Source: UBA7239 sp035430165 (GTDB taxonomy: Bacteria; Pseudomonadota; Gammaproteobacteria; Pseudomonadales; UBA7239). From it: a stretch of 64,000 nt of DNA. Below, piece by piece: positions 35,330-44,215 of this stretch. The stretch covers positions 4,841 to 68,840 of the forward strand of contig DAOMGE010000010.1 of assembly GCA_035430165.1 (NCBI GenBank), read 5' to 3'. Made by a program: the position numbers and the translations under genes. Position 1 is the first letter of the stretch. Each line of letters begins with the position of its first letter. Under the pieces are notes generated by a model. That model had not been told where the DNA came from and searched no databases. It saw nothing but the letters and a program-made list of their open reading frames with translations.

Positions 35330-37852
35330 TTACTGCCCACGCTTGCGTGCGCGGTCATCTGCGGCTTTGGTACGGCGCGTCGGCTCTGCTTCCAATGGAT
35401 TTTCCGGCCAGTAATGTTTCGGGTACTGGCCGCGCATATCCTTGCGCACATCGTGATAGGCGTTGCGCCAGAAACTGGCGAGATCCTGTGTGACCGCCAG
35501 CGGGCTGCGTTTCGGCGACAACAAATGCACCAGCACCGGAATCTTGCCGCCAGCGATGCGGGGTGTTTCCTGCACGCCGAACATTTCCTGCAAACGCACG
35601 GCCAATACCGGCTGTTCGCCGCTGTAATCCAGCAAGATATGTGTGCCGGTCGGCACTGTAAAATGTGTGGGTGCATTTTTTTCCAGCAGTTGCTGTTGTG
35701 CGTAATCCAGACGCGATTGCAACGCGGCCAGCCAGTCCACTTGTGGTAACTGGCTACGGCGACTGACCTGCCCCAGAAAAGGCGCGAGCCAGTTTTCCAG
35801 ATCTGCCATTAATGTTTTTTCACTGTAATCAGGAAAATTTTCTGCCGTACCGCTTGCTGACAGCCAGCGCACACGTGCCAGCCAGTGTTGTGCGGCTTCC
35901 GGCACTGGCAAGGCTTGCCAGCCAAGCAGGCGCAAGCCCTTGCATAGCGCCGCGACTGCTTTGTCACCACGCGCCGGCAAAGGCTTTTCAGAAAAAACAA
36001 TGGCACCAAAACGCCGCACATCGCGCGCCAGTACCGCTTCATCCTGCGTTGACCAGATAACCTCCTCGCCCGTGAAAAACTGTTCCGGAAAAAATACCGG
36101 CAGATCATCTGCATCCAGTTCTGCTGCCAGGAATATCCTCGCATCGCGACCTTCTCCGTCAAGTTCTGCCACAGCAATCCATTCATGCTTTGCCAATACG
36201 CTACCCACAGGCAAACTCGCACCGGTTCCATCCGCCAACTGCCAGCGTTCGCCTTTTGCATCGCGTCGACGTGCCACACGTTCGGGATAACACAGGGCCA
36301 GCATCAGACCGAGTTTGTCATCCTGTTGCTGGCTGTCGTTGCCAACACCGATTAACTGCCGCAATCGTGCCGCCTGTTGTTTGACACGTTCACGCGCACT
36401 GCTATCGACCGCACCACCGTGCCTGAGTGCTTGCCAGCGCGCAAAAAAATCCGCATCACGATAATCACCGCGCAATAAATCACGCTCATCCAGCAGAGCG
36501 GCCACTTCACACGCCAGCGCACCGTAGCCAGTCTGCCTGGCTCGCAACAACATGTGCGCATAACGCGGATGCACCGGCAGTGCATGCATGTCGCGGCCGT
36601 GTGGCGTCACACGATTCCCATCCTCCAGCGCGCCGAGTTTTTGCAATGCATCACGTGCTTGCTGCAGATGGGCGACAGGTGGCATATCGAGAAATGCCAG
36701 TTCCGTTTCGCACACACCCCACATGGCAAGCTCAAGCGCGAACGGCATCAAATCCGTTTGCAGGATTTCTGCCGTCGGAAATTTCGCCAGCGTGGCATGG
36801 CGGGATTCGCTCCACAAACGATAACAGGCACCGGCCTGTTGTCGACCGGCACGACCGGCGCGCTGTGCTGCGGTGGCTTGTGACACATTGACCGTAACCA
36901 GGCCAGACATCCCGCGTCGCGGATCGAAACGCAGGGTGCGCACCAGCCCGGCATCCACCACCACCGTGACACCGTCAATCGTCAACGAGGTTTCAGCAAT
37001 ACTGGTAGATAAAATAATCTTGCGCCGACCCTCGGGATCCGGCTGCAAGGCAGTCTGTTGTTGCGCAGCAGAACCCTCACCAGAAAGACTGTGAATTTTT
37101 ATGTGCTGTATCGCTTCGTTATTTTGCAGCAAGGATTGTGCGCGGCGAATTTCGCGTTGCCCCGGCAGGAACACCAGCACGTCACCTGTTTGTTCACGCA
37201 CGGCACGCAATACGGTTTGTGCCACCAGGCTTTCAATCGCGGCATCGTTGTTATAACCGTCCCGATCGAGATAAAAAATATCGATCGGAAAACTGCGGCC
37301 TTCACTTTCTATCACCGGCGCATTACCTAGCAAGCGCGAAACAGCAACACCATCCAGTGTTGCCGACATCACCAGTATTTTCAGGCCGTTGTTTTCCGGA
37401 CCAGTGCGCCAGTTTTTTTGTAAATCGCGCGCCAGTGCCAGTCCCAGGTCTGCGTGCAGATTCCGCTCATGGAATTCATCAAAAATCACGAGACCGACAC
37501 CCGACAGTTCCGGATCAGACTGGATCATGCGCGCCAGTATGCCTTCCGTTACCACTTCGATTTTCGTGCGCGCAGTGACCTTGCTGTCACCACGGATACG
37601 GTAGCCGACCGTATCCCCGACTTTCTCACCCCGTTCACGCGCCATGTATTGTGCAGCGCGCATTGCTGCCAGGCGGCGCGGTTCCAGCATGAGGATGCGA
37701 CCATCAATCCATCCTGTATCGAGCAGCGCCAGTGGCACACGCGTGGTCTTGCCCGCACCGGGCGCCGCCGACAGCACCACACACGCGTTGTCACGCAGTG
37801 CAGAGATCAATGCAGGCAAGATGGTATCGACAGGTAATGCTGGTTTATTCAC
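35330..37852 (-). CDS. hrpB: ATP-dependent helicase HrpB
   Basis: HrpB is a DEAH-type RNA helicase whose cellular task in most bacteria is unclear. It has 840 residues, the usual length. Motifs are Walker A SAAPGAGKTTRVPLALL (about 28-44), motif II DEFHERN, motif III SATLDG, QRAGRAGRQQAGACYRLW (motif VI), then the HA2 domain and the HrpB-specific C-terminal domain with the ending PKHYWPENPLEAEPTRRTK. It ends six bases from the efflux channel gene on the opposite strand. Confidence 0.95.
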   Translation of the reverse strand: MNKPALPVDTILPALISALRDNACVVLSAAPGAGKTTRVPLALLDTGWIDGRILMLEPRRLAAMRAAQYMARERGEKVGDTVGYRIRGDSKVTARTKIEVVTEGILARMIQSDPELSGVGLVIFDEFHERNLHADLGLALARDLQKNWRTGPENNGLKILVMSATLDGVAVSRLLGNAPVIESEGRSFPIDIFYLDRDGYNNDAAIESLVAQTVLRAVREQTGDVLVFLPGQREIRRAQSLLQNNEAIQHIKIHSLSGEGSAAQQQTALQPDPEGRRKIILSTSIAETSLTIDGVTVVVDAGLVRTLRFDPRRGMSGLVTVNVSQATAAQRAGRAGRQQAGACYRLWSESRHATLAKFPTAEILQTDLMPFALELAMWGVCETELAFLDMPPVAHLQQARDALQKLGALEDGNRVTPHGRDMHALPVHPRYAHMLLRARQTGYGALACEVAALLDERDLLRGDYRDADFFARWQALRHGGAVDSSARERVKQQAARLRQLIGVGNDSQQQDDKLGLMLALCYPERVARRRDAKGERWQLADGTGASLPVGSVLAKHEWIAVAELDGEGRDARIFLAAELDADDLPVFFPEQFFTGEEVIWSTQDEAVLARDVRRFGAIVFSEKPLPARGDKAVAALCKGLRLLGWQALPVPEAAQHWLARVRWLSASGTAENFPDYSEKTLMADLENWLAPFLGQVSRRSQLPQVDWLAALQSRLDYAQQQLLEKNAPTHFTVPTGTHILLDYSGEQPVLAVRLQEMFGVQETPRIAGGKIPVLVHLLSPKRSPLAVTQDLASFWRNAYHDVRKDMRGQYPKHYWPENPLEAEPTRRTKAADDRARKRGQ

Positions 37853-37994
37853 GGAAAAAACGCGCTCGCATGGCAGGCGTGGCTACCGCCGGTGATGCAT
37901 GATAAAGCTGGTGACGCCATGGCGAAACCGGCGATAATGGGCAACAGAATTTTTACATCACAGTTTTCAGATAACGGGTTTAGAAGAAACACGA

Positions 37995-39680
37995 ATGAAA
38001 CAACGGCTTGCTGAATTGATCACCACCGCGCTCGGCCATTTGCAGGCCACTGCCACGCTGCCAGCCGATGCGCTGCCCGTTGTGCAAATCGATAACACCC
38101 GTGACAAGGCACACGGCGATCTCGCCTCCAACATTGCCATGGTACTCGCCAAAAAAGCGGGCAAGCCTCCGCGCGAGCTGGCACAGGCGATTATCGATGC
38201 ACTGCCAGACAACACGCTTGTCGCCAGAGCAGAAATTGCCGGCCCCGGTTTTATCAATTTTTTCATTGCCAGCGATGCGCAGGCGGCCATCGTGACGCGC
38301 ATCCTCGACATGGGCGAGGCTTTCGGTCTGAGTGACGAAGGCGCAGGCCGCAAGCTGCAAGTGGAATTCGTATCCGCCAACCCGACCGGCCCGTTGCATG
38401 TGGGCCATGGCCGCGGTGCCGCCATCGGCGATTGCCTCTGCCGCTTGCTGGCGGCCACCGGCTGGGATGTCACCCGCGAGTTCTATTACAACGACGCCGG
38501 CGCACAGATCGACAACCTTGCCCGCTCGGTGCAGGCGCGCGCACTGGGGCTGGGTCCCGGCGATCCTGAATGGCCGGAAGACGGCTATCGCGGCGATTAC
38601 ATCAACGACGTGGCGCAATCTTACCTGGCAGGTGACCGCATTGACGCCGACGACCAGCACGTCATGGGCGCCAAGGATCCGCAGGATCTCGAGGCCATCC
38701 GCCACTTCGCTGTCGCCTACCTGCGCCGGGAGCAGGATCTCGACCTGAAGGCGTTCGACGTCTGTTTCGATGTGTTCTCGCTCGAATCCGCGCTCTACAC
38801 GGAAGGCAAGGTTGATGCGGCCGTGGATCAGCTGGTCGCCAATGGCCGCACTTACGAGAAAGATGGTGCGCTGTGGCTGAAAACCACTGACTTCGGTGAC
38901 GACAAGGATCGCGTCATGCGCAAGACCGAGGGTGGCTACACCTACTTCGTGCCGGATGTCGCCTACCACCTGCAAAAATGGCAGCGTGGTTTTACCCGCG
39001 TGATCAACGAGCAGGGTGCTGATCATCACTCCACCATTACCCGCGTGCGCGCCGGATTGCAGGCCCTGGATGTCGGTATCCCGGCCGGTTGGCCGGATTA
39101 CGTGCTGCACCAGATGGTCACCGTCATGAAGGGTGGTGAGGAAGTGAAGATTTCCAAGCGCGCGGGTAGCTACGTGACACTGCGAGACCTGATCGACTGG
39201 TGCGGCCGCGATGCGACGCGCTACTTCCTCGTCTCGCGCGCCGCGACATCCCAGCTGGTGTTCGATGTCGATCTGGCCGTTGCGAAAAATAACGACAACC
39301 CTGTGTATTACATCCAGTACGCCCATGCCCGGGTCTGCAGTGTGTTGCGCCAGGCTGACGAAAAACAACTGCCCTACGACCAGCAACTTGGCACAGGACA
39401 ACTGGGCCAACTGACCACATCACAGGAAACTGCCCTCCTGAACCTGCTGGCGCGCTATCCGGAAACCGTGGCAACAGCTGCCCGTGATCTGGCGCCACAC
39501 GGGATTGCCCAGTACCTGCGCGACCTTGCAGCAGGCTTGCATACTTGGTACAACGCAGAACAGTTTCTCGTGGCAGATGACAAGCTGCGCAACGCCCGGC
39601 TGGCGCTGGCAGTGGCTACACGGCAAGTCTTGCGCAACGGACTGGCCTTGCTAGGTGTCAGTGCACCGGAGAGTATGTAA
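37995..39680 (+). CDS. argS: Arginyl-tRNA synthetase
   Basis: ArgRS charges tRNA-Arg. It has 561 residues with the N-terminal Add1 domain (about 1-115), the HIGH-like motif GPLHVGHGRGAAIGD near residue 133 and the C-terminal KMSKS-equivalent VKISKRAGSYVTL. An all-helical anticodon-binding domain is at the end (about 440-561). The ATG at 37995 stands after GAAGAAAC. Codon use looks more GC-rich than in neighbouring genes, consistent with high expression rather than transfer. It leads the argS-SPOR-hslVU neighbourhood known from pseudomonads. Confidence 0.96.
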   Translation: MKQRLAELITTALGHLQATATLPADALPVVQIDNTRDKAHGDLASNIAMVLAKKAGKPPRELAQAIIDALPDNTLVARAEIAGPGFINFFIASDAQAAIVTRILDMGEAFGLSDEGAGRKLQVEFVSANPTGPLHVGHGRGAAIGDCLCRLLAATGWDVTREFYYNDAGAQIDNLARSVQARALGLGPGDPEWPEDGYRGDYINDVAQSYLAGDRIDADDQHVMGAKDPQDLEAIRHFAVAYLRREQDLDLKAFDVCFDVFSLESALYTEGKVDAAVDQLVANGRTYEKDGALWLKTTDFGDDKDRVMRKTEGGYTYFVPDVAYHLQKWQRGFTRVINEQGADHHSTITRVRAGLQALDVGIPAGWPDYVLHQMVTVMKGGEEVKISKRAGSYVTLRDLIDWCGRDATRYFLVSRAATSQLVFDVDLAVAKNNDNPVYYIQYAHARVCSVLRQADEKQLPYDQQLGTGQLGQLTTSQETALLNLLARYPETVATAARDLAPHGIAQYLRDLAAGLHTWYNAEQFLVADDKLRNARLALAVATRQVLRNGLALLGVSAPESM

Positions 39681-39717
39681 AACCCATGAGCCAGACTCAC
39701 ATGAACCCACAGCGCGC

Positions 39718-40635
39718 ATGAGCCACGATTTCGCCAGAAGCCATCGCATGAAACGTGAAGCTTCTTCCTCGTCACGCAAGAAGAAGCCTGCCCGCAAGAG
39801 CGGCGGCGTGCCATCGTGGCTGTGGTTACTGATCGGCACACTGGCCGGCGGTTTTATCATGTTCCTTGTCTATATTTCCGGTGTGGCACCCCAGTTACCT
39901 AACCTGAAAGCTGCGCCCAAACAGGCGCAACACAGCGAAGTACCGCCAGCCAGCAACAAAGCCGGCAGTGAACCCGCTGCACCACCAAAACGCACCAGCC
40001 CTGTTTTCGAGTTTTATACCAAGCTGCCGGAAGGTGGCGGCGCAGTGACCGACGCACCGCCCGGCGCACAACCACAAAACGTACAGCCACAGAACACGCA
40101 AGCGCCCAACGCGTCGGCGACAGGAACTCCTGTGCCAAACCCTTCGGCGACCACGCCCGCACAGCCGACAGCTACAGCAACGACAACAACAGCCCCGTCC
40201 GCTGCGACACCAGCAGTAGCGCCTGCATCGCAAACAGCACCTGCCCCACAAAAAACCGAGGCACTGGATCCTATCCAGCAACTGCTGGCGCAACAGGAGG
40301 CCGAAAAAAACAAATCCGCCAAACCTGAAAAAAAAGCAGAGCCGGAAAAGAAAACCGAAGTGGAGAAAAAAAGCGACACCACCAAATTACAGGCCGTGAA
40401 TACAACCGGCAAACTCTATCTGCAGGCTGGTGTTTTTCGCAATCGCACCGAAGCGGACAAACTCCGCGCAAAAATTGCCTCACTCGGGTTCAAGCCTTCT
40501 TCACAGAACATCACGAATCACGATGGCGAAACCTTGCAAAAAATCCTGATCGGCCCATTCAACAAAAAAACCGATATGGATGAAGCCAGCATCATCCTGA
40601 CAGGCAACAAGATCAATGTCTTCCCCGCCAGATAA
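39718..40635 (+). CDS. SPOR-domain cell-division protein (FtsN-like)
   Basis: This 305-residue single-pass protein has a basic N-terminus (MKREASSSSRKKKPARK), one membrane helix (about 32-53, WLWLLIGTLAGGFIMFLVYI), a long Pro/Ala/Thr-rich periplasmic linker, a Lys/Glu-rich stretch (about 195-225) and a C-terminal SPOR domain (about 235-305: LYLQAGVFRNRTEADKLRAK and LQKILIGPF) that binds denuded septal peptidoglycan. The layout and the place between argS and hslV match FtsN-like proteins. I chose the ATG at 39718; 39748 is possible, and the frame opens further upstream within argS. Confidence 0.88.
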   Translation: MSHDFARSHRMKREASSSSRKKKPARKSGGVPSWLWLLIGTLAGGFIMFLVYISGVAPQLPNLKAAPKQAQHSEVPPASNKAGSEPAAPPKRTSPVFEFYTKLPEGGGAVTDAPPGAQPQNVQPQNTQAPNASATGTPVPNPSATTPAQPTATATTTTAPSAATPAVAPASQTAPAPQKTEALDPIQQLLAQQEAEKNKSAKPEKKAEPEKKTEVEKKSDTTKLQAVNTTGKLYLQAGVFRNRTEADKLRAKIASLGFKPSSQNITNHDGETLQKILIGPFNKKTDMDEASIILTGNKINVFPAR

Positions 40636-41776
40636 GCGCGAGTGGATTTTTCATACCGTAGCGATTTTACTGGTTGCATTGACACTGGAACTGGCGGGCG
40701 CCATGTTGCTGCATTTCTATCCATCACTGGAAAAATCACGCGAACAGCTACAGGGAAAACTGAAAGCAGAAACGGATGTCAACGCCACACCACAGGCTTA
40801 TCTGCTCTACATTCCCACACCGGGTTTCTCAACAAGGCATTTCCAGCAGAATAATGCACAGGGTTATCGCGGTGAGGCGGTAGCCTTGTCACGCAGCCCG
40901 GACAGCATTCGTATCCTTTTCCTGGGTGGTTCGACCACTTACGGTGAAGGCGTGGAAAATCCTGCGGATACGTATCCGGCACAAATCGGCAATTTGTTAC
41001 GACAGGATGCGCGTTTTGCCAGAAAGAAAGTCGAGATCATCAACGCCGGTTTGCGCTGGGGAACCACGGCAGAAATCCTCACGCACTATTTGCTCAAGTT
41101 TCGCTACTACCATCCCGACCTGGTGGTGATCAATCCGGGCGGCAATGATCCTGTCGCCTACACCACACCGGACTACCAACCGGATTACAGCAACTGGCGT
41201 AAAAACCCGCAATCGATTTCTTCCCTGCGTCCGTACACACGCTGGTTGCTGCAATCACGCTTTGCCAGCGCGATGATTGTGATGCTGTTTTTTCCGGATA
41301 TCGCCGATGGCACGACGTTTGTCCACAACGGCGACGATACACCAGCCAGATGGTTCCATCCGGAAAAACCCGGCCAACTGCAACTGGATGAAATTGCTTT
41401 TTACAACAACCTGTCGACTATCGTGCGGGAGATCCGTCACGACGGCGCCGATGTGTTCCTGCTGTCCTATCAGGGCAACCCTTACGACACTGGCGACCAG
41501 GAAATGTGGCGCAAATATTACGATTACGAAGAAAGTGTTCTCGCGCAAATCGGACAGGACCTGCACGTTGCCTACGCACCATTTCCACTGTCGCTTATGC
41601 CAGAAAATTTGTGGGTCGATCCTTCGCACATCAATGCCGAGGGTGAACGCCGCAAGGCGGCTTATGTGTATCCGTATATCGCCCCGTTGCTACTGGAACA
41701 AAAGCCGGCCATCACGCACACCGCCCCAGACAAGTTGCCTCCGCTGTCGATACCTGCTGCCGGTAACGCACACTGA
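40616..41776 (+). CDS. Membrane-anchored SGNH/GDSL-type hydrolase
   Basis: This 386-residue protein has an N-terminal signal anchor (TVAILLVALTLELAGAMLL) and an SGNH fold outside the membrane. Block I is FLGGSTTYGEGV (nucleophile Ser in place of GDS), block II is around NAGLRWGTTAEI, block III is VVINPGGNDP, and the catalytic Asp-His pair is in VDPSHINAEG. The SGNH superfamily covers lipases, esterases and acetyl-hydrolases or -transferases of glycans, and the substrate cannot be read here. It overlaps the SPOR gene by 20 bases and is followed at once by hslV, so it interrupts the usual SPOR-hslV pair. Confidence 0.85.
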   Translation: MSSPPDKREWIFHTVAILLVALTLELAGAMLLHFYPSLEKSREQLQGKLKAETDVNATPQAYLLYIPTPGFSTRHFQQNNAQGYRGEAVALSRSPDSIRILFLGGSTTYGEGVENPADTYPAQIGNLLRQDARFARKKVEIINAGLRWGTTAEILTHYLLKFRYYHPDLVVINPGGNDPVAYTTPDYQPDYSNWRKNPQSISSLRPYTRWLLQSRFASAMIVMLFFPDIADGTTFVHNGDDTPARWFHPEKPGQLQLDEIAFYNNLSTIVREIRHDGADVFLLSYQGNPYDTGDQEMWRKYYDYEESVLAQIGQDLHVAYAPFPLSLMPENLWVDPSHINAEGERRKAAYVYPYIAPLLLEQKPAITHTAPDKLPPLSIPAAGNAH

Positions 41777-41842
41777 CAGCACTTGAAAAAAACCGATCCA
41801 TCCACACATTCTCCATTCTGTTTGCCCGTTTACAGGTGCCTC

Positions 41843-42391
41843 TTGGAACAATATCACGGTACAACCATTCTCTCGGTACGCCGCAACGGTCGCGTTGTGA
41901 TTGGCGGCGATGGCCAGGTCTCGCTCGGCAATACCATCATGAAGGGCAACGCACGGAAAGTACGTCGCCTGTATCACGACAAGGTTATCGCCGGCTTCGC
42001 CGGTGGCACGGCCGATGCCTTCACCCTGTTTGAGCGTTTTGAGGCCAAACTGGAAAAATACCAGGGACATCTGGTGCGTTCTGCCGTGGAACTCGCGAAA
42101 GACTGGCGTACCGATCGCGCCTTGCGTCGGCTGGAAGCACTGCTGATCGTGGCGGACAAGACCAGCTCCCTGATTATCACCGGCAACGGCGACGTGATCG
42201 AACAGGAAGATGATTTGCTCGCGATTGGCTCCGGCGGCTCTTTCGCACAATCTGCCGCAACGGCATTGCTGCACAACACAGACTTGTCAGCGCGCGATAT
42301 TGTTGAAAAAAGTCTGGCGATCGCTGCCGACATCTGCATCTACACCAACCACAGCCGCACCATCGAAGAACTGGAGTGCGAAAATGCCTGA
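41843..42391 (+). CDS. hslV: ATP-dependent protease subunit HslV
   Basis: HslV is the proteolytic core of the HslUV (ClpQY) protease, a threonine protease. The sequence TTILSVRRNGRVVIGGDGQ is the mature N-terminus with the catalytic Thr. I chose the TTG at 41843, giving MEQYHG before that Thr (182 residues), because AGGTG stands just upstream and similar short extensions occur in other bacteria. The open frame reaches 41783 but would add 20 unrelated residues. Conserved regions KVIAGFAGGTADAFTLFERF and LIITGNGDVIEQEDDLLAIG confirm the family. The stop overlaps the hslU ATG. Confidence 0.95.
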   Translation: MEQYHGTTILSVRRNGRVVIGGDGQVSLGNTIMKGNARKVRRLYHDKVIAGFAGGTADAFTLFERFEAKLEKYQGHLVRSAVELAKDWRTDRALRRLEALLIVADKTSSLIITGNGDVIEQEDDLLAIGSGGSFAQSAATALLHNTDLSARDIVEKSLAIAADICIYTNHSRTIEELECENA

Positions 42392-43724
42392 CAGCAATTC
42401 CTACAACATGACACCGCGTGAAATTGTCAGCGAACTCGACAAGCATATCATCGGCCAGAATGATGCCAAGCGCGCCGTTGCCATTGCACTGCGCAATCGC
42501 TGGCGTCGCATGCAACTGAATGAAAGCCTGCGCGCTGAAATCACCCCGAAAAATATCCTGATGATTGGCCCCACCGGCGTTGGTAAAACCGAAATTGCAC
42601 GTCGACTCGCCCGGCTTGCTGATGCACCGTTCATCAAGGTGGAAGCTACCAAATTCACCGAGGTCGGTTATGTCGGTCGCGATGTGGAATCCATCGTGCG
42701 CGACCTGATCGAGATTTCACTCAAGCTGTATCGCGAACGCGCCATGGAACAAGTGCAGGCTCGCGCACAGGATGCCGCTGAAGACCGCATTCTTGACACA
42801 CTCTTGCCTGCCGCCCGCGATATCGAGCCGTCTGAAAAAGAAAATCACACGCGCCAGGTTTTTCGCAAGAAATTGCGTGAAGGCGAACTGGATGACAAGG
42901 AAATCGAGATTGAAGTCGCGGCCGCACATGTCGGCGTGGAAATCATGGCGCCTCCCGGCATGGAAGAAATGACCAGTCAGTTGCAGCATATGTTTTCCAG
43001 TATGAACAGCGATAAAAAACGCCTGCGCAAGATGACTGTCAAGCTGGCGATGAAACAATTGCAGGATGAAGAAGCCGCCAAACTGATCAACGACGAGGAA
43101 ATTCGCAACAAGGCAATCGCCTCGGCCGAACAGAATGGCATCGTGTTTATCGATGAAATCGACAAAGTGTGTCGCCGTGGCGAAACTACCGGTGCTGATG
43201 TCTCGCGTGAAGGCGTGCAACGCGATTTACTGCCTTTGATTGAAGGCTGCACCGTCACGACCAAATACGGCATGATCAAGACCGACCACATGTTGTTCGT
43301 AGCATCAGGCGCTTTCCATCTTGCCAAACCGTCAGACCTGATTCCGGAGCTGCAAGGCCGTTTACCGATTCGTGTCGAACTGAACGCGTTGACGCCGGAT
43401 GATTTCGAACGCATCCTGCAAGAGCCGCATGCATCGCTGACCGAACAATACCAGGCGCTGCTCAAAACCGAAGGCCTGGATATCACGTTCGCCAGGGATG
43501 GTATCCGTCGTCTCGCCGAAATTGCCTGGCAAGTGAATGACCGCACGGAAAATATCGGTGCGCGACGCCTGCACACCGTGATGGAACGCCTGCTTGAAGA
43601 AATCTCGTTTTCTGCGGGTGACATGGCGGCGCAACAGCAACATGTCACTATCGACGCTGCCTATGTGGAAAGCCATCTGGGTGCCCTGTCGCAGGATGAA
43701 GACCTGAGCCGGTTTATCCTGTAA
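42384..43724 (+). CDS. hslU: ATP-dependent protease ATPase subunit HslU
   Basis: HslU is the AAA+ unfoldase that feeds HslV. It has 446 residues starting MPDSNSYNMTPREIVSELDK. Walker A is GPTGVGKT (62-69), the GYVGRD pore-loop motif follows at about 90, the I domain is helical and charged (about 110-235), Walker B is IVFIDEIDK, the sensor region is around ELQGRLPIRVEL, and the C-terminus is the HslV-docking tail EDLSRFIL. The ATG at 42384 overlaps the hslV stop by eight bases. The longer open frame runs inside hslV and is not used. Confidence 0.96.
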   Translation: MPDSNSYNMTPREIVSELDKHIIGQNDAKRAVAIALRNRWRRMQLNESLRAEITPKNILMIGPTGVGKTEIARRLARLADAPFIKVEATKFTEVGYVGRDVESIVRDLIEISLKLYRERAMEQVQARAQDAAEDRILDTLLPAARDIEPSEKENHTRQVFRKKLREGELDDKEIEIEVAAAHVGVEIMAPPGMEEMTSQLQHMFSSMNSDKKRLRKMTVKLAMKQLQDEEAAKLINDEEIRNKAIASAEQNGIVFIDEIDKVCRRGETTGADVSREGVQRDLLPLIEGCTVTTKYGMIKTDHMLFVASGAFHLAKPSDLIPELQGRLPIRVELNALTPDDFERILQEPHASLTEQYQALLKTEGLDITFARDGIRRLAEIAWQVNDRTENIGARRLHTVMERLLEEISFSAGDMAAQQQHVTIDAAYVESHLGALSQDEDLSRFIL

Positions 43725-43763
43725 ATTGCCCGCACAAACCTGACACAAAAAACGGAGATCGCC

Positions 43764-44147
43764 ATGGCTGTCACACGCGAACACATCACCAACACTATCA
43801 ACGCCTATATCGAAACCTACCGCGCCAAAGACAAGGCCACCTGGCTTTCCTTGTTTGCCGACAACATCTATTTCGCCGACCCGGTTGGCAAACCCCCGAT
43901 GATCGGCAAGGAAGCGATGTCGACATTCTGGGACCAGGCTCACAATTCCGGCATGACGCTGATGCCGAAACTGGATCGTATTGTGACTTGCGGCACAGAA
44001 GCCATCCTGCAATTCACGATGGAAGTGCGCGATGCCAATGGCGGCGGCTTTGACCTGAAAGTTGTCGATAATTTTGAATTCGACGAGAACGGCAAAGTGG
44101 CCCGCCTGCGCGCGTTCTGGGACAGGAATTCCATGCTCCCGATCTGA
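43764..44147 (+). CDS. NTF2-like (SnoaL/ketosteroid isomerase-fold) protein
   Basis: This 127-residue single-domain protein has the cone-shaped NTF2 fold. Features are the helix ITNTINAYIETYRAKDKATW, the acidic loop LFADNIYFADPVGKPP, and the C-terminal strands VVDNFEFDENGKVARLRAFWD. The family includes isomerases, cyclases and binding proteins, so the reaction is unknown. A clear paralogue lies at 63499-63918 and shares RAKDKAxWLxxFAD and DPVGK. GGAG stands nine bases before the ATG. It follows hslU by 39 bases and is closed by a strong terminator. Confidence 0.85.
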   Translation: MAVTREHITNTINAYIETYRAKDKATWLSLFADNIYFADPVGKPPMIGKEAMSTFWDQAHNSGMTLMPKLDRIVTCGTEAILQFTMEVRDANGGGFDLKVVDNFEFDENGKVARLRAFWDRNSMLPI

Positions 44148-44168
44148 TTTACCCATCCTGCTCCCACA

Positions 44169-44198
44169 AAAAAAGCCGCTGTTTCCAGCGGCTTTTTT
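44169..44198. terminator. Bidirectional terminator between the NTF2-like and WS/DGAT genes
   Basis: A twelve-pair stem AAAAAAGCCGCT/AGCGGCTTTTTT with loop GTTTCC lies between two convergent genes. T runs occur on both strands. Confidence 0.9.
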
Positions 44199-44215
44199 AT
44201 TGCACGAAAAACCTG

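Noticed and set aside
41783..41842. Upstream extension of hslV
   Set aside because: The 20 added residues match no HslV leader and have no good ribosome-binding site; TTG at 41843 explains the gene better.
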